A DNA stretch of 64,000 nt, taken from contig CAJQUW010010299.1 of the NCBI GenBank assembly GCA_907163375.1, forward strand, positions 94,028-158,027, read 5' to 3'. Shown piece by piece: positions 22,481-30,816 of the stretch. Position 1 is the first letter of the stretch, and the number at the start of each line of letters is the position of its first letter. The position numbers and the translations under genes were made by a program. The stretch is from Prostheceraeus crozeri. Its lineage: Eukaryota > Platyhelminthes > Polycladida > Euryleptidae. A model generated the notes under the pieces. It was not told the DNA's origin and did no database searches. It worked only from the letters and a program-made list of their open reading frames with translations.

Positions 22481-22529
22481 CAGCAGTGCTGACGAGCCCT
22501 TGTGGGGTGAAACGCAGCGTCTACGGCTG
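22481..22529 (+). ncRNA. Hammerhead ribozyme, copy 1
   Basis: All parts of a type I hammerhead are present in order. The core CTGACGA (22489-22495) is followed by stem II GCCC/GGGT with loop TTGTG. GAAA follows at 22509-22512, then stem III ACG/CGT with loop CAG, and the cleavage triplet GTC ends at 22521. Stem I pairs CAGCAGTG with TACGGCTG, with one A-G mismatch and a G-U closing pair. The very short stem III is typical of hammerheads in Penelope elements and metazoan retrozymes. It begins a small dispersed repeat and lies in the second intron, on the strand opposite to the host gene, so the host pre-mRNA would not contain it as a ribozyme. Confidence 0.8.
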
Positions 22530-22610
22530 CCAGGGAATTTTTGTGCTTAAATTGTTCAAGTCTGAGGACATTTTTCTAGTTTATAACGTAGTCACACTCA
22601 AAGGCTACGT
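22530..22610 (+). repeat. Ribozyme-linked dispersed repeat, copy 1
   Basis: After the ribozyme the sequence GGGAATTTTTGTGCTTAAAT and the following AAGTCTGAGGACAT recur in two other places in the gene's introns (25630-25730 and 29887-29955). No coding capacity; a short non-autonomous retroelement or a Penelope terminal piece is likely. Confidence 0.65.
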
Positions 22611-23495
22611 CCGAACACAACATCCATTCCTTCGGCATTTCCATCAATTTCATCAACATTTATCGATTTACAATTCGCGCAATCTTTATTTTGCGCATGT
22701 GACTAAACGACAAAAATTAAAGTATCTTTAAACAGTGTCCTCCCCCATCTTGGTGTCGAAACTCTAATTGTCGTTTTATATGATCAATCTGATCCTAGAT
22801 TCTATTTCTCACATCAAAGTAGCCAAGATTATTGACTTTAAACAAAATAATGTCTTTTAATATTTGTAACAATTTATATACATATAATTGTCATTCATAC
22901 TCTTATCGCTACATGCATTCTCTCTTTCTCTCTAATTTAGCTCTTTTCTCATCTGCACAAATCAAGAAACACAACTTTTTTTTTAGAGCTGCACAAATTG
23001 TGTTTAGTTGCGCACTAATAAAACATGCAAAATGTAAATACTTGCAACTTAGACCCGAGAAATCATTCAGCTACAGACAACACAAATAATGCCTGTTGGA
23101 GCTTTCTAAAATTCTTTCGTGACTTATGTATGCTTGTCATACTATCTAGTTTCAATTCAGTAGTAGCGATCTGCGCATGCTATTTGAGACTGACAGAATA
23201 AATTCTAAATCAGGTGAAGTTGCTGCATGCATGTTTGAAAATTGATTCATGATGGTTATCTCGAAAATAATAATTGAGATTTAAAAAATTAAAAATTTTA
23301 AATTAAAAATTGAGAAAATTTGAGATTTAAAGCCATAGACGCTATCAATTACATACTTTTAAAAATATTTAGTAGGTTGCATGTCTAAAAGGTTTACAGG
23401 TTACATTGCTATATCCGTCTCTAATTTTACTTACGTCATTTTTGCCCGTTGTCATTTTTTCAAACAAAAAGTCGTGTCTATCTAGAACGGTCTAT

Positions 23496-23541
23496 CCACA
23501 GAATTAGATTATTTAACTCTTTCAGTTATCTAATTCTGTGG
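23496..23541. repeat. Perfect 14-bp inverted repeat
   Basis: CCACAGAATTAGAT at 23496-23509 faces ATCTAATTCTGTGG at 23528-23541 across an 18-bp loop. It could be a small hairpin in the intron transcript; nothing else marks it. Confidence 0.7.
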
Positions 23542-23884
23542 TTCTGCCTAAATAGTGTTGTCTCTTTCACGTCAAGTTTTTAAAAGCAAATTATTAACTC
23601 AATCCGCCAATCTTTCACACAGTAAAGTACTTGTTTCTTAACTGTTTCAGTTAATTTGTAGTATTAAAGTTGTGAACATTTTGAATTTATATTGTTGAGG
23701 CCACATTGAGGCTACACGTCAGTGTTGCTTTGAAACCAGTGATGCCTTTGACAAGCTTGAATAAGGAAAAGAAATAAATGTCTGAGGAGGTACGGCAAAG
23801 ACCAATTCAGGAGCTAGGTCTAATAAAAAATCGACATATTATATCAGTTAACATGGATCAGCTACATATTCTCGCTGTCCTCAC

Positions 23885-24164
23885 CTTTCAGTTGGCCATT
23901 CTCCTGTCTCAGTTGTGACACTTCGCGTTCAAACGCCCGTCTCACGGCAGCCTCTAATTGGTGTTGCCTTTCCACAGATCTTACTAGACATTCATGGGCT
24001 TCCTGCATCCTCGCTAGTTCCCGATCCACTACTTCCAGTCGACTGAGACGAGCAAGCGCGGAATGCAATTGGGCGGTAATCTGCACGAGTTCTTCTGAAT
24101 GAGGAATACGTGTACATCGGTGGGGACAGAGACCTGAGTTGGAACTGCCAAGTACAGAGATAGG
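23885..24164 (-). CDS. Motin-like gene, coding exon with main coiled coil
   Basis: The acceptor is TTCTTTCTCCACAG and the donor is AAAG|GTGAGG. Residues from about 257 to 327 form a continuous coiled coil (SEELVQITAQLHSALARL and on). The stretch ELARMQEAHECLVRSVERQH with LEAAVRRAFEREVSQLRQEN resembles angiomotin [20 protein letters not shown] and RLRTRLERELESLR. The match is clear by eye, though I cannot tell which of the two internal coils of vertebrate motins it corresponds to. Phase 0 in and phase 1 out fit both neighbouring exons. Confidence 0.78.
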
Positions 24165-24200
24165 CTGTGGAGAAAGAAACATCACAATTAGACGAAACAT

Positions 24201-25580
24201 GATGACAGAGGTATATCTAATCTTATCTGACTTAGGGCCTGTTCAGTCCTATAAAGCATTGGCTATTCTCATGTCCAAACGACTTCATTCAAGACAATGT
24301 TTTGCTCAATTCAAATACCTAACATAAATAATAATTGGTATTGAGACGCCTATCTTACGAAAACGTAATTTACAGCTATACAATTACATATTGCAATTGA
24401 CATGGAATTTTTCAATTATATCAACTGCCTTCTAGTGCAAATGACACACCACTATTGGTGTAAAAATAATTCCAATTAATAATATACATAATATTCAATA
24501 AGTATTGATATTAATAATAAATATTCATAAATATTGATAATAGATTCAATAATATTCCAATTAACTTTTACTTAATAGATCTCCATCGCATCAGTCAGAT
24601 TTGAGAAGCAGTGCAATTATTGCAACATGAACATGGCACTACGTCAAATAGAGTTTTTCGAATATTTCAGTGATAATGATGCGCACGTGATGTAATCACA
24701 AACTTGCAAAGCATTAAATAGCGAATTCGAGAAAACCTCGGGATAGAAAAATGTCCTTAAACTTGAACACGAAACTCTTTGGCAATCATAGACACTGCGC
24801 TTCATACCACAAGGACTCATCAGTGCAGCTCGGAACGGTTGTATTAAGTACTTTGGCCGAACAAACTGATAAACTGAACAACAGACTGCTCTACTTTGAT
24901 TTATGATGGATTAATTGCGCATCATCAAAACGTTGAAGCGTCAGTTCGCTTGGGTGTCTAGAGGTGTGCAGTCGGGACACGAACCCGACAGGTTTCGGGG
25001 TTGTTGAGAAAAGTTTGGGGTTTTCGAGTTATAAATGAAATGCAAAATTTTTGAAATACATCAGCCAAAAATAAGTGGACGATACCATGGGAGAATCTGA
25101 TGGAAAAATTTCATCAGCTAATTTCGCTATATGCCGGTACATTATATATAATACGCAAATGCTGTTACAAACTGGCGCTCACTGGACGCTGACTCCCATC
25201 ATGTTCATCAACAATCAACCATCACTCTTACAAATAATTAATTAAATTAATTAAAATACATTTACACAGCACACACCATATTTTCGCTAGCTGTTTGAAA
25301 TCGTAGTTTGATGGGATTTTTATAACGATAACACTTAAATTTTCATCCTTGAAATAAATGCTGACTTATGTAGACTACTATTATAATGAGAAGTCCTTTT
25401 GTTTTCAGTATTTCTTTAGCAAATACATACGCACACATATTTGTATTTTGAAAAATTAATACGTCTAAGCTTATATGTACGTTTTAATGTATGTTTTAAT
25501 GGGTATGGAAAAAAATTAATTCTATTTTATGGCGTAATTTACAAATTTGATGAACACAATTGTCATCATTTAATATCTAC
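24201..25580. other. Intron sequence, AT-rich
   Basis: The stretch 24450-24560 is AATATT-rich low complexity. Near 24960 there is a TAGAGGTGTGCAGTCGGGAC segment that resembles one end of a hAT-type element, but no partner end was found. Confidence 0.4.
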
Positions 25581-25589
25581 AATGGTCTA

Positions 25590-25730
25590 CACTTCTTCCG
25601 CTGATAGTTAACGAAAAGAATCGTCCACGGCTGTTAAGGAATTTTGTGCTTAAATTGCTCAAGCCAGAGGATATCCTTACATTCGGTGCTCAGGCGAGCT
25701 GACACTGCACTCTTTATAATCATGAATCAT
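25590..25730 (+). repeat. Ribozyme-linked dispersed repeat, decayed copy
   Basis: CACGGCTGTTAAGGAATTTT, then GTGCTTAAATTGCTCAAGCC and AGGATATCC, match copy 1. CAGGCGAGCTGACACT matches the copy at 29.9 kb. The ribozyme part just upstream is degraded: CTGATAG instead of CTGANGA, and stem III no longer pairs. Confidence 0.6.
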
Positions 25731-25836
25731 TTCTGTCAGCAACTTTGTGGTATGGTACTACATGTAGACACGCATGGTTTACACCTTGGCCTATTAATGT
25801 TTTCATGCATCTGTATCTTCTTACCCTGGAGAGCGA

Positions 25837-26235
25837 GTGAAGCTTGCGAGTGACCTTCCCAACCAATCTCGACTCCGCTCAGCATCAAAAGAACAACTAC
25901 TCATTCCACGCTGCAGACTTAAATTTATGCGGAATAAGCTATTCTCCTCTAATGCAGCTCATGTATGGAATAGCCTACCACCCAAACACGGTTGCCATTT
26001 CAGAAAGACAAAAATCCAGACTTAATGACTAGTTGCTACTGCAATCCAATAGCAGACCTACAGAATATTCCACAGATCCGCGAGTCCCCTTCCCCCAATA
26101 AGTCTGCCTACCTAATGTATTATTCATTCACATTTCTATTTGGGGTCCCTTTCACATTAAATATATGACGTACTATAACAAGCTTATTTCTTATGGCATA
26201 AAGGCGGTGTATAAGTATGAAATTCGGAGTGATTC
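25837..26235 (+). pseudogene. CR1/L2-like LINE, ORF2 C-terminus and 3' end
   Basis: The frame reads LRSASKEQLLIPRCRLKFMR, then SSNAAHVWNSLPP, the conserved end of ORF2 in CR1/L2/jockey-type LINEs (RTR.. .F...A...WN.LP). A 3' tail follows with AAAGGCGGTGTATAAGTATG, close to the GGCGCTATATAAAT tail words of L2/CR1 families. The copy is 5'-truncated and has at least one frame change. Confidence 0.7.
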
Positions 26236-26529
26236 TCACCAAACTGCTGCATATAATGAATGAATGTTCAAGAAACAAATTGTAAATATCGACAATCTTT
26301 CACTTGGAACATAGACGATAATCTATGAACAAAAGTCAAATTTATCCATGCATTTCATTAATGAATGAAAGCTCATGAAATCCATGAAATCAATATTTTC
26401 TCCTGCTTATCTAAAGAACATCTTATAAACGCATTCTTTACCTTAGGTCATCTGTTCGCTAAAGTGTTGTTTTAAAAGAAAGAATCTTTGACATTAAGCA
26501 ATGTTTGACTTTTGAAGAAAATACTTTCG

Positions 26530-27257
26530 GTTTGTTATCGTAATATATGCTGAATGATGACAAATCAAAAACTATGATTCTATCGAAGAAATTTCATTTG
26601 TGTGTTCCGCAAACTACCACCTACACTTTCTGTTCTGAACTTGTAATACTGGGTGTGACCTTTTCCAATTCACTGAGATGGGACAGTCACATAAGCAACG
26701 TGTGTAAAAAGGCAAGCAGTAGACTTTATGTGATACGACGCCTTTATGAATTCTGATCCAAAGAAGATCTCATACTTGTATACAAAATGTACGTGCAAAG
26801 TGTTTTGGAATACAATTCACCTCTTTTTGTTGGACTTCCTCAGACATTGAGTGATCGCCTAGAGCGAGTTCATAGAAGAGCGCATCGTCTTATCTGCGGA
26901 AAAAATTGCAATTGTGGTGACTTTACGCCTTTATCTATTTGTCGTGACCATCAGGCAATTTGAACTTTTTTTAAATATGAGTGATCCTAATCATATTCTT
27001 CACGACTTATTTCCAACAACTTTGCCACGTTCGGGACATCTGCTTCTTCCCCATTCTACTACGAATCGACGCTCAAAGTCGTTCATACCGTGTTGCACGT
27101 CTTTATTCAACAAAATGTACATATAATTTGTGACTTTCATAACAGTCTATCAACCATTCTGTTCACGCAGAATCCATTATCCTCCTGCTGATCTGTAAAC
27201 TTGGATATGTTTGCTTATGATTTTCATTATTTCAAATATACTTACTTACTTACTTAC
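26530..27257 (+). pseudogene. CR1-like LINE, RT C-terminal part and 3' end
   Basis: Two frames read in order: LNDDKSKTMILSKKFH, VILGVTFSNSLRWDSHIS, then LILVYKMYVQSVLEYNSPLF, ERVHRRAHRLICGKNC. These are the post-RT segments of CR1/Daphne-type LINEs (K...M..S, LGV..S..L.W..H). The element ends in a CTTA microsatellite (27241-27257), the usual 3' tail of such LINEs. 5'-truncated, with frame breaks. Confidence 0.75.
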
Positions 27258-27717
27258 ATATATCTTGTGCAATGCGATTAGGTCGTCAGAGAAACACAAT
27301 GATTATATGATTCGGTTCCATAGGTTGCCAAGTCACCACTAATAGGCCTATATCATACACTATATTCTCTTAATAACTGAAAATATATGCTGATTGAAAA
27401 ATGCAGACTTCCGTGAGAAATACCGACCATTTACAGACGTAACAGGCTAGTTTGTAAATACAGACAAAATGGCAACCTTGCATCCGAATGTTTATCTCAA
27501 GATTCGGTTAAGCTTTGCAAGTCATCTGTCAGGCTAAGATTCAAATGTAAAAACAACTGATCGTGTTTCAATTTTGTGAGCTTTCTTGTGCTTTTAAATT
27601 CTATGAATTGAATTTGAAGCTCTTTAGCTAGTTGTCATTTTAGTAAAAATCGTCTTCATTTTAATAGTCATTTCAACCATGCGTGTACAACTGTACATAT
27701 ATAATATAATATAATAT

Positions 27718-27990
27718 AGATAAATTAAAAAAATCAACGTAGTCTCAAGATAAAATTGTTTATTCACGAATTTTCGTCTAAGACTTCATCAGGTGAACGA
27801 AGTAAATGTCATTTTTATGTCATTTTATATGAGAGTTTTATGTGCATTTTATATATGCGTGTTTTTTATATGTCATTAAATGTCATTTTTTTAATGTCAC
27901 ATTTACTTCGTTCACCTTATGAAGTCTTAGACAAAAATTCGTGAATAAACAATTTTATCTTGAGACTACGTTGATTTTTTTAATTTATCT
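27718..27990. repeat. Inverted repeat, 92-bp arms, before a PLE fragment
   Basis: The arms 27718-27809 and 27900-27990 are nearly perfect reverse complements, with a T-rich spacer made of ATGTCATTT-like words. One arm contains, on the minus strand, CCTGATGA, then GTCTTAGAC and GAAA, a hammerhead-core-like string common at Penelope ends. It ends 28 bp before a Penelope GIY-YIG frame, so it may be that element's inverted terminal part. Confidence 0.8.
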
Positions 27991-28018
27991 TTATTATTAA
28001 GTCTCATGGCGATTATTT

Positions 28019-28684
28019 ATGATCATTTCTGCGATGCGCTCTCTGTTTTATAGAGCGTTCAAAATTTGTTCGAACCGCAAGCTATATGAAGTTTCTGCTA
28101 ATGAGATTTCCAAAATTTTTGCCGAAAATGGTTTTGATATCAAAACAATTAACAGAATCAAAGAGAAGGTCGAAAGGAGTGTTGAGAGCAGGGGCCAGCT
28201 CAGAGACTCTCAGCCAGAAACTGAGCAGTTACAGAAGAAAGTTGTAACTTGGTCCGTTCCTTTCATTAGCCATGCTGAAAAAGAAATGAAAAATAAAATT
28301 CGTTCCATCAACAATCTTCTTCCGGCGAATATCGAAATTCGGCCGGTCTTTAAAATTCAAAAGCTCATTACTCAATTTCCTAATAAAGACAGAATTCCGA
28401 GTGAATTGAAATCATCTATTGTATATCAATACTCCTGTCACCGCTGTAATATGCGGTACATCGGCGCCACTAAGCGCCATCTCTCGACTCGGATTTCTGA
28501 ACACCTCAAGGGGTACCCTTCACCCACTGAAGTGTCTACTCATCCGCATAGCCCTAAAATAGAAAATTTTTCGATAATAGGTAAAAGCAATCAGCCCTTT
28601 ATTCTTGAATCAATTTTGATAAAAAGCAATGACAATCTTGCTAATGAAAGGAATGGCTCTTATACTCTCTGTCTAAATCTGTAA
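28019..28684 (+). pseudogene. Penelope element fragment: linker and C-terminal GIY-YIG
   Basis: A single 221-residue frame. It begins in the post-RT region typical of Penelope (LFYRAFKICSNRKLYEVSAN, EISKIFAENGFD), has the V-P linker (VTWSVPFISHAEKEMKNKI, RPVFKIQKLITQFPNKDR), then VYQYSCHRCNMRYIGATKRH and LSTRISEHLKG, the GIY-YIG signature with CxxC and the conserved Arg. It ends with IENFSIIGKSNQ and ILESILIKS, where the Glu in ILES fits the catalytic Glu. The whole RT is missing, so the copy is 5'-truncated. The surviving frame is intact, which suggests it is not very old. It sits in the first intron of the motin-like gene, on the opposite strand. Confidence 0.85.
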
Positions 28685-28863
28685 ATTTGTACATGCTGCC
28701 TTTTAATTTTTGTAAATAGTATGTACATATTGCTCGATTTTAAGATTTTAGGTTTTACCAATTGATTTATTGTATGAAAGTGCGACTGTGAAGCTTTGTG
28801 AACTGTAATTATGTGTTGTGACTTGATATTTAAGAAAGATGAACTGTCTCTGTTTGTTACTCC

Positions 28864-28905
28864 ACCGCTGATGATGATGTATTGAACATCGAAACATGTC
28901 CGGTC
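28864..28905 (+). ncRNA. Hammerhead-like motif behind the PLE fragment
   Basis: Stem I ACCG/CGGT encloses the core CTGATGA (28868-28874). Stem II GATGT/ACATC with loop ATTGA follows, then GAAA, a two-pair stem III (AC/GT) and a GTC cleavage site at 28900. One extra T sits between CTGATGA and stem II, which departs from the consensus and may weaken activity. It lies 180 bp downstream of the PLE stop, where Penelope terminal regions are known to carry hammerheads. Confidence 0.6.
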
Positions 28906-28931
28906 AAAGAAAAATTGTTTTTCCTTTCTGG

Positions 28932-28957
28932 ATATATATATATATATATATATATAT
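28932..28957. repeat. AT dinucleotide microsatellite
   Basis: About 13 units of AT directly after the ribozyme-bearing 3' region; it may mark the end of the PLE insertion. Confidence 0.85.
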
Positions 28958-29232
28958 TAATGATGAATTTCGCCATTGGCCGGTTGAATAAATAAATTAA
29001 AAGAAAGACGAGGCCAATAAATAAGATCTTATTGTGACAATATTTCGATTGTCTCTTTTACAAGTCTGATGGTACAAAGAATTCTATCAACACTTTTACA
29101 TATAAAATTTGAAAAAATATACATCTATGGATTTTGGTTGAGCATTACATTCATAGCTGGTGAATTCACTTTGATATAATATTTCTCTGCCGTCTTTCGT
29201 TCACAGCTGTTGGAAAAATTGTGTTGGAGAAC

Positions 29233-29709
29233 TTAAATCTTGAGCTTATCAGATGTTAAACAAATGGAGGCGTGTTTACTTTTGAAATGTTTATACACAT
29301 TGCTTTCTTTCATAGTAAGATGTTGATGCATTCTTCTTCTTAAAGTACATTGAGATTCGCCAATATATGATTCATTATAAATTTTGCATTTTATTTGATA
29401 AACCGTATTTTTCATAAAGCAGATATTCTCGTTGTTACAATAACATTTGTTATGACACGGGAAATTATTTGTCGTTCTTAAGTGTCTCGTCAACGGTTTG
29501 GGTGCTACAAAAGATGGTATGATTTTGGCTACAGTTATTTTTCTCAATTCATCTCGAACTTTTCTAGCTTGAATTTCGTTCATGAATGGAATTCTGAGAA
29601 AGATTTTATTTCTATCATTTCGATGTTGTTTCACCTTAGGTTTCTCAGTATTGACATACTTATCGATGATCGAATCAGGATACCCGCTTACGAAATCTGT
29701 TTTTGATGA
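29233..29709 (-). pseudogene. Penelope GIY-YIG fragment of another family
   Basis: On the minus strand: IFLRIPFMNEIQARKVRDEL (linker), then a Cys-rich CHNKCYCNNENICFMK, NTVYQIKCKIYNESYIGESQ and LRRRMHQHLTMKESNVYKHF. The VYQIKC...YIGES pair is the GIY-YIG signature and the linker with basic and hydrophobic blocks is that of Penelope C-termini. RT is missing. The family differs from the fragment at 28.0-28.7 kb and from the palindrome. It is on the same strand as the host gene, in the first intron. Confidence 0.8.
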
Positions 29710-29839
29710 AAGTTATAGCAGCCAAAAGATAATTGTGAGACGAACAATTTCGGTGAGCTCTAAGATTCTATAATTAAGTAATGCTATGCAATTACTATAA
29801 TTAACATCATAAACATGTAAGATAGTTTGGGCCTATCCG

Positions 29840-29886
29840 AGCTGAAATGACGAGGTCTTACAGGATGAAACGAAGCGTCTACAGCT
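29840..29886 (+). ncRNA. Hammerhead ribozyme, copy 2 (decayed core)
   Basis: Same family as copy 1: ATGACGA (29847-29853, first base changed from C), a weak stem II, GAAA (29867-29870), stem III ACG/CGT with loop AAG, and GTC ending at 29879. Stem I pairs GCTG with CAGC plus flanking pairs. Where copy 1 has an A-G mismatch, this copy has T-A, so pairing is kept by different bases. The lost C of the CUGA core and poor stem II should make it inactive. Confidence 0.7.
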
Positions 29887-29955
29887 GCCAAGGAATTGTT
29901 CCTCAGGACATCTTCCTGTTATATGCCCAGGCGAACTGACACTTTACGAAGTCTA
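29887..29955 (+). repeat. Ribozyme-linked dispersed repeat, copy 2
   Basis: AAGGAATTGTTCCTCAGGAC is a shortened version of the sequence after copy 1, and CCCAGGCGAACTGACACT matches the decayed copy at 25.7 kb. Confidence 0.6.
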
Positions 29956-30091
29956 AAAACCATTAACAATCAGAGTCGTATTGGAATGCGCCTCATTGAC
30001 ATTCTTGCCTGTCTGTCAGAACTTCTCAACTCTCAGTAGAGTAGTTAAATGGACAATGAATGCTGGTTGAATTGAAAGATAAAGTTCTCAC

Positions 30092-30816
30092 CTGACATCG
30101 GTCCGGATTCACTCCCGTACAAGATTTGGGATCGAGGTTGACGTAGTCGTTGACCAGATTTGGATGTGATCGTGTCAAGCCGTTTGTTCCGCTCATCGAA
30201 AGTGGCGCTGTTTGCACGGCACCGGTGGGTACGGATGACGTTGCCGGAACCACATGTTGCTGATGAGATGATTGTTGAGATTGAGTTGTCTGTTGCTGAG
30301 AAGCAAGTCCCCAATTGGAATTCTCGTTTACGTATGGATGCTGCATTCGCGTTCTCACGGTAGCCATAGTACCTGAAGCACGCGAGACAGGACATGAGGA
30401 TGAAAGGACTGTTTGAACTCCTGTTGGTTCTGACTGAGTTGCATTATTCGCTGATTGTGCTGAATTGGATGATGGAGTAGCCGGTCGATTGCTGCTTCCA
30501 CTACTGGAGCGAGAACGACCAATGGCTACAAGTTGAGGCCGTGGGCCGTTGCTCAATACACTACTGCGTGCTGGCTTCGGACTCTTAGGCGGCAACTGCT
30601 GAGTTGAGGAGACAGAGGAGCGGCGGATTGGCACGGACTCAGAGAGGAAGACCGGAGCGGCACCTGTTGTAACGACCTTATCTGCTGACACCGGCGTCAT
30701 GAGGCGAGCTAGCATGGGAAGCTGCTTCGGATCGAAGCGGGGAGAGCTGGGCGAGTGAGATTCCTCGCCCTGTGGCGCTTGACGGATGGACATGGGATAG
30801 CGAGGTATACTTCAAG
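30092..30816 (-). CDS. Motin-like gene, first coding exon
   Basis: A pyrimidine-rich acceptor (TTCTTTTCAG) ends at 30817 and the exon closes with GATGTCAG|GTGAGA. The ATG at 30793 is the first in frame; a TGA lies in the same frame seven codons upstream within the exon. It encodes 234 residues rich in Ser, Pro, Gln and Thr, with MSIRQAPQGEE at the start, a PKQLPMLARLMTP segment, basic RRSSV and RSRSSSGSS patches that could be phosphorylated, a Gln-rich part (TTQSQQSSHQQH) and LVNDYVNLDP near the end. No domain is recognisable, as is usual for motin N-termini. The GC content is well above that of the flanks. Confidence 0.75.

Larger units (their letters stand above)
11522..30816 (-). other. 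Motin (angiomotin)-like gene, four coding exons
   Basis: Four minus-strand exons have clean splice sites and matching phases: 30816-30092, 24164-23885, 20176-19944 and 11788-11522. The ATG at 30793 opens 702 nt (phase 0), then 280 nt (ends phase 1), 233 nt (starts with two bases, ends phase 0) and 264 nt plus TGA. The product would be 493 residues: a Ser/Pro-rich disordered N-terminus, a long coiled coil, a Gln-rich linker, a short coiled coil and a disordered tail. The order and wording of the two coils resemble the conserved C-terminal region of angiomotins, which scaffold actin and junction complexes and bind YAP in Hippo signalling. The predicted protein is much shorter than vertebrate motins, and I see no PPxY YAP-binding motif and no HVRSLS LATS site, so function cannot be assumed. 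An untranslated first exon probably lies upstream. Confidence 0.7.

Noticed and set aside
24958-25020. hAT element starting TAGAGGTGTGC
   Set aside because: No matching second end or duplication found; single end-like word only.
27770-27812. Active hammerhead in the 27.8-kb inverted repeat
   Set aside because: CCTGATGA, a 3-bp stem and GAAA are present, but stem I does not pair and an extra base precedes stem III.
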